Positions 52,167 to 64,000 of a stretch of 64,000 nt of DNA are shown here, in pieces. Source of the DNA: Roridomyces roridus. Its lineage: Eukaryota > Basidiomycota > Agaricomycetes > Agaricales > Mycenaceae. The notes below the pieces were generated by a model. It searched no databases. It worked only from the letters and a program-made list of their open reading frames with translations, and was not told the origin of the DNA. Made by a program: the position numbers and the translations under genes. Location: positions 31,871 through 95,870 of the forward strand of contig JARKIF010000129.1 in NCBI GenBank assembly GCA_029378245.1. Reading direction: 5' to 3'. The first letter of the stretch is position 1, and each line of letters begins with the position of its first letter.

Positions 52167-52757
52167 TTGTTCGGACTGGTGCGCGATTTTTTGGCTTCCT
52201 AAACGAGGGCATTGACGCTATCGTACATAGACTACCCGATTTGATGAGCGAGCGGCGTGTTCTTTCCGTACAGTACTCAAAAATTTTGATTTCCCGGCCC
52301 CGTTCCTCGATGGCGAACAAAGTCAAGTTAGCGTCCGTTCCAGGCGGACTTGGCTCGGCATTGGTTCTGGCGACGTGCTAGTGCGACATGGCTTGTGCCT
52401 TCCACCGGGAATGAACAGCGTTCGGCCGACCTACAACCAGAAAGCTCTTAGTCATTTTGCCGTCCGACTCTCTAGTTCCGTTTTATTTCATGAACAGCCG
52501 CGTACCCCGAGGAAATCCAAGATGCTCAGACCCGGGTGATCCCAAACTTACTCGGAAGGAGGGAATGCTCGGTGCTTCCCTCCGGGTCTTGCTCAAGTGC
52601 GTATGCCCCATCATCGCTTTTCATCGAATCTAACGCCGCCGCGAAGGCGATGGTGATCCCTTCCTTACGTCTACTGCTCTCAGGTTTTAATTTGTCATTA
52701 TATGCCGGTAGTTGCTTCTGATATGAGCCTGCGCCTTTCCCTTCAATTCTTCCGCGG
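52167..52757. other. Intergenic, no gene seen
   Basis: 3' flank of the pseudouridine synthase and upstream region of the P450. Frames here overlap the synthase or are short. Confidence 0.5.
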
Positions 52758-52766
52758 ATATAAAAG
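52758..52766 (+). promoter_or_regulatory. TATA box of the P450 gene
   Basis: ATATAAAAG lies 50 nt before the ATG, implying a 5' leader of only about 20 nt. Confidence 0.6.
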
Positions 52767-52807
52767 CCACGGACAGCTCCCAGATTTTTTCACTCCCTGC
52801 CCCCGTA

Positions 52808-54948
52808 ATGTATCCCATACTCCCCCTCGTCGGCTTGACCCTCTTCCTAGCATGCTGCTATATGATATACCGGCACTTTACGCGCATTTCCGTCGCTGGT
52901 GTCCCTGGTCCGGAACCGTCCTCCTGGCTGTTAGGTATGCTCATTGTCTTGCGCGCATGACGGAGACTCTCATGACTGTTTCAGGTAATATGCCTGAATT
53001 GGCCGGTGGCCAGGTGGGAGAGGTATTGTATTGTATGCTTTCTTGCTATCTTTTGAGTTGACCTTCTTTAGGCCGAATTCAAATGGCAAGAGATCTACGG
53101 TGGCGTCGTCAGAATCAAGGCTCCGCTTGGGGAAGACCGCCTGTTGATAACGGATCCCAAAGCCCTGCAATACATATACCAGACCGCGGGCTACCGATAT
53201 CACAAGCAATCTGAACGCATTGAGCTCACACGGCTGATCAGGTATGTGACCGTGATCCTGCTCCGGTTTTCCCCATTGAATTTACTTGTCAGTGGGAGAG
53301 GACTCTTATGGGCTGATGGTCAGTGGTCTCGATCCTCGGAATAGCCGAAATTAACGTCCAGCAAGGAAATGACCACAAACGCCACCGAAAAGTTATGATC
53401 CCGGGTTTTGGAATACCCGAAGCCAAGGCCCTTCTACCCCTCTTTTTCTCGTACGCGGCCCAGGTACGCGTCAATCTTTCTGTTTAGCTTTTCATTCCAC
53501 CTACTTTCTATAAGATCGGCACGAAGTGGAAGGACATTATTGGCACCACCGCGGACCAAGCGGCGGTACTGGACATAACGGGGTGGGATCTTTTTTTATT
53601 TTGACGGAACCTATTCTAAAACGTGGCTCAGATGGGCTTCACGTGCGACTCTGGATGCGATTGGAGAGTTGGCATTCGACTATCAGTTTGGGGCCATGGA
53701 GAACGCGGACAATGTAGTATCGCAATCGTGGAACAACGTCTTGTAAGATTTTCCTCCGCGTCTCACCGAGAGCTCGGATTAATTCATTTGTAGCACCGAC
53801 ACTTTTCGAGCCCCGTCCGACGCGAGCTTGCTTGCTCTGAGCTTGCTGCAATATGTTCCTCGTTGTGTGCGCGAATTCTTGGTGGACAATGTTCCTTGTG
53901 CGGGCTTGGAGCATGTCCGGCACACTGCGCAGGTGACGACCGAGGTGGCGCGGGAGCTTGTTGCGTCCAAGTCCGCAGCACTGCTGCAGGGTAAATGCAA
54001 TCGGGATATCATGAGTTTGCTGGGTGAGAGACCCAGTTTCCCTTTCGCGGCTGCCTGCTGACTAAGCTCTACAGTACAAGCAAATGCGTCCGAGAATGAA
54101 AAGACGAAACTCACGGAGGACGAGCTCCTCTCCCAGATGCATACAATCATCATGGCCGGTCACGAAACAACTGCCAATTCATTCAGTTGGGCCGTCTTTG
54201 AGCTTGCGCGGCAGCCTGAGATTCAATCCAGGCTGCGACGCGAGATCCATAGCATGGAACGAGTCGTCCGCGCTCGCGGCGGGAGTAGTTTCGAGTTTAC
54301 CACTGCCGATATACAGGCTATGCCCTACCTAACGGCCGTCGTAAAGGTTCGTCTGCCCTTTTGACACCCCGTTCAAGCTGACTTTGTGTTACAGGAAGTC
54401 CTCCGCTTCCACCCCGTAGCGTTTAACAACTTTCGGCAAAGCGCGACAGACGACGTTCTCCCGCTCTCCAAGCCCATTACGCTTCGATCCGGTGAGGTGA
54501 TCACGGAGCTGCCCGTGCCCAAGGGGATGAAGGTCATTATATCTATCGCTGCGTACAATCGGAACAAGGAGGTGTTTGGGCTGGACGCAGATGTATTCAA
54601 TCCCGAGCGCTGGTTAGACGGCTCCATGCGCAAACCCGATTCACCCATCGGTCCCTACGCCAATTTGTGAGTGCGACATACTTATCTTGGCGGGAAGACC
54701 TGACCAACTTCCTTAGATTGACGTTCGCTGGAGGCCTGAGGACGTGCATCGGATGGCGTATGGCGCTCCTCGAACTCCAAGCCTTCCTGGTCGAGCTCCT
54801 CAGCGACTTTGAGTTCTCCCTCACACCGGAAGCGACACGTGTGCGGAGGGAAGCATGCATTGTCATGGTGCCCACGGTGGAAGGACAGAAGGGGACGCAG
54901 CTACCGTTGCGGGTCAGTTTGGCGTCGAGGGAGTATGATTATGAATGA
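52808..54948 (+). CDS. Cytochrome P450 monooxygenase
   Basis: Eleven exons (52808-52934, 52985-53022, 53072-53241, 53293-53318, 53366-53463, 53515-53582, 53632-53742, 53794-54023, 54075-54346, 54395-54666, 54717-54948) join exactly to 547 residues. An N-terminal anchor (LPLVGLTLFLACCYMIY) precedes the hinge GVPGPEPSSWLLG. The I-helix oxygen motif is AGHETT, the K-helix is EVLRF, the PERF-type motif is NPERW and the heme loop is FAGGLRTCIGW with its Cys. All are intact, so it should be an active ER monooxygenase. Substrate unknown. No biosynthetic core gene lies nearby. Confidence 0.97.
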
Positions 54949-55144
54949 GTAGTCCTTTCGAGTATGTATCTTACAGAATCTTAATTGGATGATACGCTAC
55001 GGTTACATGGTATGGAAAAGCAGATTACTGGCATTTTGGTTAGCATTGGAATCGCCAAGTAGCACGAGCACTTACTTTGATGAATTTTGCCATGAATTTC
55101 CTGTGCCGCACAATCAGTTTTTGAAACACGCTGGACAAGGGGAC

Positions 55145-55982
55145 TCACTTGTGGAACTCTGTCCTCAGAAGATCGTTGACAAAGTGTGTCGGTTTGTCCT
55201 TGGTCGAGATGGTTTGGTTTTTGAAGATCAAGTCTAGAGTCGGAGCGTTAGGATGAATTGGAAGCAAACAAGAGGACGTACCATCGTCCCAGCGCTTTTT
55301 AACCGCAAATGTCCCAGGCGCGGTGGTATTGATACCAGTGGGGACTTGTTGGCCTAGTGCGGCTGCGAGATTCAGAAGGGGGTTCCCAGTGGCGATCTCA
55401 GCCTCGCGCGTCGCAGCCTCGGAAGCAGACTGTTCGCGCTCTACTCGTGCCTTTTCCTCCGCTCGCTCCCGCTTGATCTTTTCCAGCTCTCGGAGAAGCT
55501 CGGCGGTCTCGTCTTCGTCGTCGTCCTCATCGTCCGAGTCCGAGTCGCTAGCAGAGTCAGTATAACAAAATACGTGCGTTGAGGTTGACACACCTGTCGT
55601 CCGCGTCGTCGTCAGCCTTCTCTTTACCCTTCCCACCCTCCGCCTTCTCCTCCTCGTCCTCATCATCCTTGTCCAAATCCAACGACTCCTGCAGCAGCTT
55701 CCTCCGTTTATTCGATTCTTCATCCGCAGCTCCAGCAGCGCCCTCGATAGCAAGCGGCGGCAGACCCTCGGCCTTGCGCTTCTTGTTCTTGGCCTCGAGC
55801 TCAGCCACCGCGAGTTCGGCACGCAAATCCCGCTGCTTGACCTCTGCCACGGATGTCTGACCCACTTGTCGGAATTTGAGCTTTGTGTGCATGGCCATGT
55901 CGCGGACGGAAAACTGCCTGGAGCCGCCCTTGACGTCCTTGGCTTGCGCCGGGTCCCATGTTGGCCTGTGCGCTGTGGACAT
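55145..55982 (-). CDS. CWC15: Pre-mRNA splicing factor Cwc15
   Basis: Three exons (55982-55594, 55547-55282, 55233-55145) join to 247 residues. The N-terminus STAHRPTWDPAQAK, the acidic middle (DSDSDDEDDDEDE) and helix ELLRELEKIKRERAEEKAR, and the C-terminal FAVKKRWDDDLIFKNQ...FVNDLLRTEFHK are all hallmarks of Cwc15/Cwf15. This is a core subunit of the Prp19-associated spliceosome complex. It converges with the P450 gene with about 200 nt between stops. Confidence 0.95.
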
Positions 55983-56131
55983 GATGTAGAGGAAGAGAGA
56001 CGCTGTTTCAAACTCCGCGACCAAACACGGACATCGCATACGAGACGGTCACGCGACCAGACGCGTGGAGTAAACAAAGTGCATTATCTCAAGAAAATCG
56101 TAAAAAAATCATATCCAAAGCATTCCAATTT

Positions 56132-57090
56132 TTACGGTGGACGACGCTGCCGCCGAATCATCTCCCGTTCAGTTTTCCGTGCAGCCCTATCAGCCTTCAC
56201 CGAGGCTCGCAACTTGCGTTCCTCCAGCTGAGCTAGTTTCATTTGCTCGTATGATTCACAGAGCTCCATGAGCACCAGTTTCTCGTTGGATGCCTGCGGA
56301 GTGAGTTAGCTCTGCAGGCAAGAAATGAGCAAAAAGAGACGCACCTTGAGCTTCCTCGACAAATCGAAGAACTTGTCCGCAAAGGCGTGTAGCTTATTGA
56401 GCGCAGCGTAGAATTCGTCCGCCCGCGGGGGTCGTCGTAGCAAATGATCGGAATACCGGTCATACTTGCGAAGATTTCTGAAAAAAAGCTTTAGATTTAG
56501 ATGGACGGCTTCTTGGACGGATTGCCAGGGTTAAAGAGCACTTACTTTACCAACGATTCTTCCACTTCCCGCCGCCTGATTCTCCATTTAGACTCTTCCG
56601 AGGGTGTGTATGTCGTTGGTGGCACAGTGGCTTCCGGGATGGCTTTGAGACAGTTGTGCACATCGCGACACAGGTTGGCGTTCTTGGCCGTTTCGGGGGT
56701 CTGCATCATGGCTGATTGCTGAATCCAAAGCTACATGGAGAGTGAGCTGAGCAGCAGACGTCCGATGCAAGCCGTACTTACCGCAATGAGGTCGGGAGTG
56801 TGCGACGTGGCCTGCTCAACGAGGAGCCTAAGTTGTCGTGGATCTATAAAGGAAGAGTGGCCGTCCCTGTCGCGTGAATCGACGTGGAACACATGCTCTC
56901 CAGCTTCCAAATCGTCGTCGAAATCGTCTTGAATGTCATCCAACAGGTCGCGTTGTGATTCAGACAACGCTGTTCGTAATGGCGGCAGAGTTTTGAATCT
57001 AATAGAATTGCCGAGAGCGCTGAGCTGGTCATGATCGCCGTCCGATGTCGAGGACGGAGCCGTTGCGAGATACAACCTGGAGGAAGACAT
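56132..57090 (-). CDS. Unknown helical protein
   Basis: Four exons (57090-56782, 56730-56546, 56477-56345, 56293-56132) join to 262 residues. The first exon has a Ser-rich start and an acidic helix (RDLLDDIQDDFDDDLEAG). The middle and end are charged helices, probably coiled coil (ADEFYAALNKLHAFADKFF, then QLEERKLRASVKADRAARKT). The good exon phasing supports a real gene. I recognise no domain. It lies upstream of CWC15 on the same strand, with about 150 nt between them. Confidence 0.7.
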
Positions 57091-57872
57091 ACATCAAGAA
57101 AAAAGAAAGAAAGCAGGTGGGTCAAAGGCAACAGGCCAACTTAGGTAATGACCGCCATAAGCGCCCGTCAACAACCTCCGAGCAGCTTAGTGTACCCCGA
57201 CCGTGCTCAGATTCGGCCCTCGGACGCTCACGCGACCAGTATTATTTTCTGGATGCCCTAGCCGACGAGGTAGGGATAAAGACGCTCGATGTGATGCTGA
57301 TTGCTACTGCCCGTCTACTCGCTCCTCCGACGGCGTCGAAAGATGGTACATATCCGTATTTTTGCCCAGCACAAATGTCTCTGGCAGATTACCTTGTGGC
57401 ACGATACGATGACGATGGCGATGAGTTTCAGAGGGGAGGCGCACGCGAGCATCCTTAACAGAGGTTATTCTGACGCGCTTCAGTGGCTCGCGTCCTCGGG
57501 ATCGTAATTTTGCGTCCTGGGCGGAATTTCAGGGCTGGTGAGAAGAGACTCGTCGGAGGTTACGGAGCGATGGCCGATGGTAGACTAGTGTGGCGCACCT
57601 CCTTCCAAATTGGGAAATCATTCCTTTCTCTCGCTTGCTCTCGCTTGCATTGTATTCTGACAAAAGAGGCGCGGCGCCTACGAAACAAGGTCTCCAAGTC
57701 TCCCCATCATGGCTCCTGCTTGCTCGTCGTAGCGACGGCCTTTGTACACCTCGACGTGCACAATAAACCCTGGAGACCTACTTATTGTATCCTACGGACC
57801 CACAACTGTCCGCCCACCATTCCTTCTTCCTACATATACTCGAGCGGCAGCGAAATAGCCGCTGCAAAGTGA
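57091..57872. other. Divergent intergenic region, no gene seen
   Basis: Between divergent unknown genes. Plus-strand frames at 57045-57458 and 57483-57872 lack motifs, and none makes a convincing spliced product. Confidence 0.45.
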
Positions 57873-59307
57873 ATGTATCCACGCACCTCGACTCCTCGCT
57901 CAGACTGGAGCGCCAACTCGCAGGACTTCTACCTTGTGGAACCCACACTTCTCAACGACATGTCCGTGCCCGACCACATTCATCAACCTCAGCCTGTGAG
58001 GGCTATCCCTGGGCTTGCCTGGGGAACGGATCGGCTCCGGAGACACTCCGTTAAGCGAACGCACCCCGACGATCTGTCGGGAGACACGACTGGCTTCCCC
58101 GACCCCGAGAACGCGCTCGGCATATTCAGCGATTCTCCCAGCACCAAATATCGCTCCTTTGCGCGTCCTCTCGATGGCATACATCAGCGGCTGCAGCAAA
58201 CACCACCTGTCCGCCCGAAACAGATTCAAGACTATCAAGTCGAGGGCGGATGGTCATTTGATGCTGCTGGGAGAGCGCATTACGTGCCTTCTGGCGGGGT
58301 CGAAGAAATTGGAGATGATGAGGAGGTGATGCCTCCAGTGGACGTTTTGGTCGATGCGTCCCACACATTCTTCGACCAAGACCAGCTGCCACCGGGCACG
58401 ACGCCGCCGCCAGGTCCGATACAAAGAACAATCGAACTTCTCCCTCTCCCTGTTCTCGACCGTCTACCTCTCGGTGACGGCTCCAATACATATCTAGGCG
58501 GCCCACCGCCGCCTTCAGTTCACGACTTTTCGTTTCATTACGATGATGACCCAACGCCATGTTCTTCACCAACGCTTCTCACGCAATCCCAAGAACTCCA
58601 TATAATCGAACAAAACCTGCTATCCATCGTGACAAGCTCCCTAGCCGTCGGCTCTCTGCATGCAGTCAGTCTCTGTCCATCTCAGACGTTGGTCATGACA
58701 CTGATATGTTTTCCCATCATCAGAAATTTGCCGCCGTTCCAGCGCCTTCAAAAGAGGACCTCTGGCTATGCGACCGAGTCAGCGAAGCGCTGCATGCAGT
58801 CGAGACGTCTCTTCGAAGGCGTTCTCAAATCCCGGCTGAAGAATGGAGTCTGCGCAGTACGTCTTGTCAGAGGAAATACGACCGCCGGTTACTTTCCCTC
58901 CGCAAGTACGTTTTTTGGTCTCAGGAGAGCCCTTCATCAAGGATTAACGTGCGTTTATAGAACTCTACAACGCCTACACAGCCTATCCACCCTCGCCCGA
59001 GCCTCCCAATTGGACAAAATCCGCGCCCTACTGAAACAGCACCACGCGAAGCTGTCGGATTTGGCGCACAAGTTCAATGTAAGTCCTCCATATCCACCCA
59101 CCTAGTCAAACCTAACCGTTCAACTCCCAATAGGCAACCTTCGACAGACTTCACCTGCGACACGTCAGCACCATCTTGTCGGATCTGTACAACGACATTC
59201 AGAGACGTGTCGATGGGAGGAAGGAAGATCGAAAGACTGCGCGCGCGGCTGCTCGTGTGCGGCTGCTCCGAGAGGGCCGTCGTCCATCGCTCGTAGACGT
59301 TTCATGA
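57873..59307 (+). CDS. Unknown protein with helical C-terminus
   Basis: Four exons (57873-58664, 58724-58905, 58961-59078, 59134-59307) join to 421 residues. The first half is proline- and aspartate-rich and probably disordered, with a short WSFDAAGRAHYVPSGGVEEI segment. The second half is helical and basic (SEALHAVETSLRRRSQIP, LDKIRALLKQHHAKLSDLA, then YNDIQRRVDGRKEDRKTARA) and may be a coiled coil. Splice phases are clean. No family is recognised. Confidence 0.7.
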
Positions 59308-59570
59308 CCCCCCATGATCCTGCTATCCCTGCTTTCCAACTGCTTTCTGTACTACTTGACGTTGTTTGTTGTACGAATAGATCACGATTTCCGTCCCATC
59401 TGAACAGAGAAACTCGAGTCGGAAAGGATAAATTAGTATATATACGTAAAACAGTTTTTGCCTATGATACAGTGAGGGGACGCGACAGAAATATTAGTGA
59501 GTTAGATGCGTCCGCCTGCCTGCCTGCTGGTATCTCTCTCCCCCGCCGTCCCGCACCTACTTAGAACAAG

Positions 59571-61447
59571 CAAACAAAGTTGCTGGGAAAGACATGCCTC
59601 CCCTCCTCCCTCCTCGCCTCATCCAGCAACTCGCCACTACATCCACCACCCATCGTCCGGCGTCGCCGTCACAGCAATAACGTCCCCAGCCTGGAAATCA
59701 AAACTCCTCATCAATCGTTGCTGTGTAGTCGTACAACGCTTTCACTGTAAAACCGCAACTGAATCAGAGGAATGGAGTCGAGAGAAACCATGAGAACGCA
59801 CCGTAGAATAATATAGGACCTCCTCTTCCTGCGGCGGAGTCGGCGCGCGCGGCTCCTGATACGGAGCCTGCATCGGGGGCTGTGGGGGAAGAGGGCCCGA
59901 AACTCGTCGAGACAAACCCATGAGTTGTTGTTCAGGCTCGGGCTGCCACGTCGACGGCGGGGGCTGCTGCTGCTGCGGGGGTGGCGGGAGTTGTTGCTGA
60001 GGCGGTGGCGGTGGTGGAGGTGACTGTTGCTGGGGAGGTGGAGGCGAGTGCTGGGGAGGAGGAGGCGACTGCTGTTGAGGAGCCATCGACCTCCCGTTAA
60101 TCGCAGCATGGGAAACACTCCCATTGAGCTCAGAGTTTTGGTACACCGCTCCGCTTCGCAAGCTGCCACCATCTGACGACTGCGAATCGACCCGCTCAGG
60201 GGCGACAGACGCAGATGCGGGGAGGTCCACAGAAGAGGCGTTAATGTTGGCCACTATTTCAGGCTCTGTTTGGTACGCCGGGGCAGGCCGCCCCGACGCG
60301 CGCTCAAATTGCGCGGGTCGTGTGCCTGGCTTGGGTTTGGAAGAGCCATCCGGCTGCTGAGCTGGATATGGCACAAACACCGGAGGGTCAGGAATCTCGT
60401 TGCCTGTTCCGTATTCGTGCACAAAGTTTTCGACGTCCTTGTCGGGCTCGAGTTGATCGAGGACAGTGCGAATCCGTTCACACGACTATGACGGACAAAT
60501 CAGTGGACAGCGGGAATGGTGGAAACAGCGACGCACTTGGTCATCGGAGACACACAATGTGGACACGGCATTGGCGTACATCCACGCGATGTCCTTCATG
60601 AAATCTAATCGATCCTCCTCCAAGTCCTGGCTGCCGTCACAAAGTCCTTCCAGTCCTTCTCCCAGCCGGGTATCATGTCCAGCACCGTCTTTGTAAAGTT
60701 GGCAAAGTCCTTTTCATTCGCCTGGACCGTCTGCTGAGCTCTTCGGAGCTTGAGTTGTAGGCGCTCGTTGTCCTTGCCCGGGTTGACCGCGATTTGTTGA
60801 GAGTACGAGGCGATGCGGAGGCAGTCGCTCTCATACTTCTCCCGCGCTTTGAGAACGTAGGATTCCTGTGTCTGTTTGACCTTGAATCGCTTCTCGAGCG
60901 GTGCCTGCAGGTTTTCCGATGCGTGATCTGCCTTGTTGAGCAGCGCCGCCGTTTGGCCTTCGAGTCCGTCTGGATTTGGGAGGCCAGCGTCAAGTGGGCT
61001 GCACCCTGCTTTTCCGTCTCCAGTCGCAGGGTTGTCGAGGGAATTACGGAGTCACGCAAACCAGAGCTATGGAATGAGCTTCACGGGGTAGCAGATAAAC
61101 TCACCGATCTAGTCCTTCCCGAGAGTAGCTTTCGCGGAGGTTGACAAGCTCGTTGCGTACCGTTCTTCGATGGCCGCTCGTGGGGAATGTAAGCACGGAC
61201 AGTACGGAGCCTCGTGTATGTTTCGCTCAAACTCACCGCTCCTTCCAAAAATTGCGTAGCTCGTTCCCGTCGTCGTATCGCCCCGCGCATACGAGCAAAC
61301 GACATATTACACCCGCATCACCGCGACCCCAGAACGAGTTGCAAAAATCTCGATTGGTGCTGCCGTTGTAGAGTTCGACGGCTAGGGCGATTTGGCGGTC
61401 GCCTAACGCGACAAGGAGGTGGAAGAGGGCTGGCGGCGGACGGCCAT
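59571..61447 (-). pseudogene. F-BAR/SH3 septation protein (Cdc15/Imp2-like), multiply disrupted
   Basis: The start MAVRRQPSSTS (61447), F-BAR motifs (RDFCNSFWGRGDAG, ELRNFWKER, LRLETEKQ, ESYVLKAREKYESDCLRI, TVQANEKDFANFTK), a long Pro/Gln linker and a C-terminal SH3 (ALYDYTATIDEEF...PSNFVCLF) are all recognisable in order. They lie in changing frames. Lesions seen: a TAG stop at 61109-61111 in the F-BAR domain, an extra C near 61030, one base lost near 60962, one lost near 60640, one T gained near 59700, four bases gained near 59640, and a compensating pair near 61318 and 61283. A splice acceptor near 61175 is also lost. Intact relatives scaffold the cytokinetic ring, so a working copy is expected elsewhere. 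Confidence 0.85.
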
Positions 61448-62477
61448 AGCGTCTTTCGTCCCGGCTAGATGGAGGTTTGCGTGTAAAAGTGAGAAACCAG
61501 AGAGGCTATATCACTCCTTGATCATCATGTAACCGATATTGCTATGCTCTTGCGATCATTCGCAACAGTTCGGACACCGTAAAGATCCTTCAGGCAGAGC
61601 CTCTCCGCTGCCTCATTCCCGACTGGAAAAAAAAACTCAAGTCTTCCGACAGTGACGGAAATGTGTCTAGTCCTGCAGGGATATCATATTGGCGTGGCTA
61701 CCTAGCAAGTACGAGTACATACTGAACGATCTCACGTCACGGCCGCGAAAATCCGATTGCAAAACATACACATTTGAATACGAGGTACATCAATATTTAA
61801 AAGTAGATTGTAGCAGGAAACAAGTAATATACAACGGGCAGGAAGCTCCGGACGTAAGCGTCCATCCATTTCAGCCGGCACAGCGCCTCCACAGAAACGT
61901 GGAGCGCTGGCCCGCTATTCGTGCGCGGTGGGTGTCGCGAGTTGGTTGTTCGTTAGTCGATAGCAGAGACCGCAAACTCATGAGCCATCTTGAGGTAGAT
62001 CAATGGGAGACGTAAAGTGCATAGCCTGCCCACGTGAGTTGAGCTGAAAGCAGAGGCCGTGTGGTACTCACATAAGGGTGGATCAGCGGGTGCGCCTGTG
62101 CCGATGGGGCTCTTCCACGTATACAGCCGTGCCATTAACAATATCGAGCCACTGTCGAGTCGCGATGTCGACGCGACAGCAGGCTTGCATGCGACTGTGC
62201 TTGCACCGTCCCAGACCGTGTCGTCGGACCGCGTGCCGAACGACGGACGCGGTATTACCATGCAGGCGGACGCGGCTCGTATGCTCTCTCTGCGTCGAGA
62301 GGGAAGCCCCCATCAGGCTGCGGGCCGTCCGACAGCCGGAACGCTGACATGGGAGTCCGCGCACGATCCGATTTGGGTGAAGGAGGGGTGACTCGTGTCT
62401 TTCGTACTGTGGGAGTTCGGAAATCGCAGAGCTATGGACTTTGGAGTCCTGTTGTGCCTTGTAGCCGGCCTCGGTCG
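61448..62477. other. 1 kb without a supported gene
   Basis: There are short overlapping frames on both strands, including a plus frame at 61689-62015 and minus frames at 61953-62261 and 62083-62481. The minus frames could be 3' exons of the membrane-protein gene, but I could not join them with confidence. Confidence 0.4.
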
Positions 62478-64000
62478 TCAAAGAGCGGGGGAAGAAAATC
62501 TGCGGGTCGACTGTTGGTCACTGTGTACCACGTCGTATCGAGGACACTCACGAGTAGGGTGATAGCAGACGAAATGCATCCAATTCCTCCCATCATGAAA
62601 AGTAGATCTAGAATGGGCGATGAGCGATACTGGGCCGGAGATTTCATTTGTAGTATATCACCTGTCCAGAACCTAAAGAAAGTCAGAGACGGTCACAGGA
62701 GACAATATTAAACCACATACGAGCTGCTGACAACAGCCAGACGCCTGTCGGTCAACCATCCAGCGCCAATGTGAGTAAGGGAGCGGTGAAAAAGAAACGC
62801 TAATGCATCGTCGTTAAATTTGGCAGAAAAAGCAGACGTTGCGCGGACTAACAAAGAGGACGCGGATGCACTACAGATGGGTCAGTTTTATTTATTTTGA
62901 AACACGGACGAATAATAGACCCACATTCAAATGGTAAAAGGTGGACAAGCGGACGACAACATCCGGATCCGCACCCTCTGCCTTGACACCGCGTATGAAG
63001 CCTGGGAACCTGGCGAGGACGTAGAGGAAGCAGATAGTCGTGAAAGTGCCTGCGGCGGACCCGCCCAGGAATATCCAGGCTTCACACTGAGTGACAACAA
63101 GTCAGACGGGACACTTGCCGGGCGGCGGCGCACTAACCCTATTGAGATCATGTCTTTTGGTGAGAGTAGTCAACGGCAGCGCTACAACGGCGGTCAAGCT
63201 CCCTGTATGCGCCGATCAGCGGCGACCATTGAGTATATTGCTGATGGACGGACCAATATACCACATTCGGAACTCCCAGCTGTGGAACCACTCCCTTTTG
63301 TTGGGTCCTTGGTGAAGCAGAAACAGCCAGAATGTAAGCTCTGTTCGGGGATGAGTCGCCAGCTCGTCGTCCAAAAAGCATGACTACCTTCAAGATGCGT
63401 TACCCTGTGAAAAGGTCAAAACGAGATCGACATGGAGCAGAGATGGACGCACAGCTCGAGCCCCCACGCAATGCTGAGGATGAAATAGAGGGGAAGCATC
63501 CACCGCAGGTGGTTTGCTTTCCAAAGCTCAAACGGACGAGGCATGACTGTAGACGGTGTCTAGCGGCCGCAGAATATCAAAAAGCCACACTCACTGGTCC
63601 CATCTGGTAGGGCCAAGAAGCCTATTGCGCAGGTCAATCGAAGCCGAATCATTCTGCGTGCAAACGCACCTTCTTGGTACTTTAGCGCCGAGATCGCGAC
63701 ACTGAATACCATGATCAATGGTACCGTCGCAAAGTACGAGTAACTAGCAATTCGAGTAAATCACACGAGCTTCAAGCATCCTCAGGGCAGACGCACGTCA
63801 TGACTCGTTTGAAAGCGCCTGTTCGCCTTGAGAGGAGATTCATCATCGAAAGAGCCAAGGTCACACACCTGGCTGTCGCCCCGAGTTCCATCTGAGGCAC
63901 TACAAAAACCGGTCAGCCGCGGGTCCGATTGGCCCAGAGAGCCAGCCCACGAACCTTGAACCTGTCATAACTCCAAAGGTGTAGGATCATAAACCAAAAT
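62478..64000 (-). CDS. Multi-pass membrane protein, 5' end outside the window
   Basis: Several minus-strand exons fit a mushroom family of unknown multi-helix membrane proteins: SYFATVPLIMVFSVAISALK (near 63730-63670), WIFLGGSAAGTFTTICFLYV with GFIRGVKAEGADPDVVVRLS and FYHLN (63105-62930), a join to IRVLF and then RFFFTAPLLTLALDG (~62875-62765), and LLFMMGGIGCISSAITLL (~62625-62545). The basic loop between helices, with GADPDVVVRL before FY-LN, is the family signature I recall. The frame at the LALDG join and the last exon are unresolved, and the stop at 62478 is tentative. Function unknown. Confidence 0.5.

Noticed and set aside
52022..52381. 119-codon plus-strand frame overlapping the synthase 3' end
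   Set aside because: It is a shadow of the pseudouridine synthase last exon with no family features.
38011..54948. P450, aldo-keto reductase and paraoxonase as a secondary-metabolite cluster
   Set aside because: They are 5-15 kb apart, separated by F-box and housekeeping genes, and no synthase, terpene cyclase or transporter is present.
8177..56065. ACGCGT as enriched across the whole window
   Set aside because: A rough count of about 16 sites in 64 kb is close to chance for a 6-bp palindrome. Only the 11-bp spaced pairs and their promoter placement were kept as a finding.

Overview
This window comes from a fungal nuclear genome, almost certainly a mushroom-forming basidiomycete (Agaricomycetes). 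Nearly every gene is split by 41-68 nt GT-AG introns. The gene content also fits: NOP12, CWC15, BIG1/VOA1, a RIB2/PUS9-type pseudouridine synthase, a Dbl-BAR-SH3 exchange factor, DUF6699, BTB and F-box families, and a DIRS-order retrotransposon. I rebuilt the exon structures by hand from splice sites, reading-frame phase and family motifs. All models are therefore predictions.

Layout. 0.2-5.4 kb: three minus-strand genes (a duplicated-module protein, a likely Sld7-like replication factor, a DUF6699 protein), with a 510 bp hAT-like MITE between the first two that carries a 63-nt C run. 7.0-9.6 kb: two tandem plus-strand paralogues of an unrecognised family, one with a clean tandem exon duplication. 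9.6-11.7 kb: a broken F-box gene and an F-box relic, flanked by ~190 bp direct repeats. 12.3-17.8 kb: a nearly complete DIRS-order (Ngaro/PAT-like) element on the minus strand, with A1-ORFs-B1-A2-B2 split direct repeats. 17.9-31.7 kb: a BTB protein with an SR-rich N-terminus, two small unknown proteins, a membrane protein with a DUF4097-like ectodomain, a Rho GEF and a long probably mitochondrial protein. 32.1-39.1 kb: a paraoxonase, two related F-box genes (the second frameshifted), a tRNA-like relic and an aldo-keto reductase. 39.5-46.6 kb: a tandem F-box cluster of two alternating types with relics between them. 46.7-59.3 kb: compact housekeeping genes plus a cytochrome P450. 59.6-61.4 kb: a heavily damaged F-BAR/SH3 (Cdc15/Imp2-like) pseudogene. 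62.5-64 kb: the 3' part of a multi-exon membrane protein that leaves the window.

The main theme is gene-family turnover. F-box genes of three types have duplicated, broken by single small indels and left relics, while neighbouring housekeeping genes are intact. No metabolic cluster is evident, because the P450, aldo-keto reductase and paraoxonase are far apart and separated by unrelated genes. I found no CRISPR array and no sign of a prokaryote-style system.
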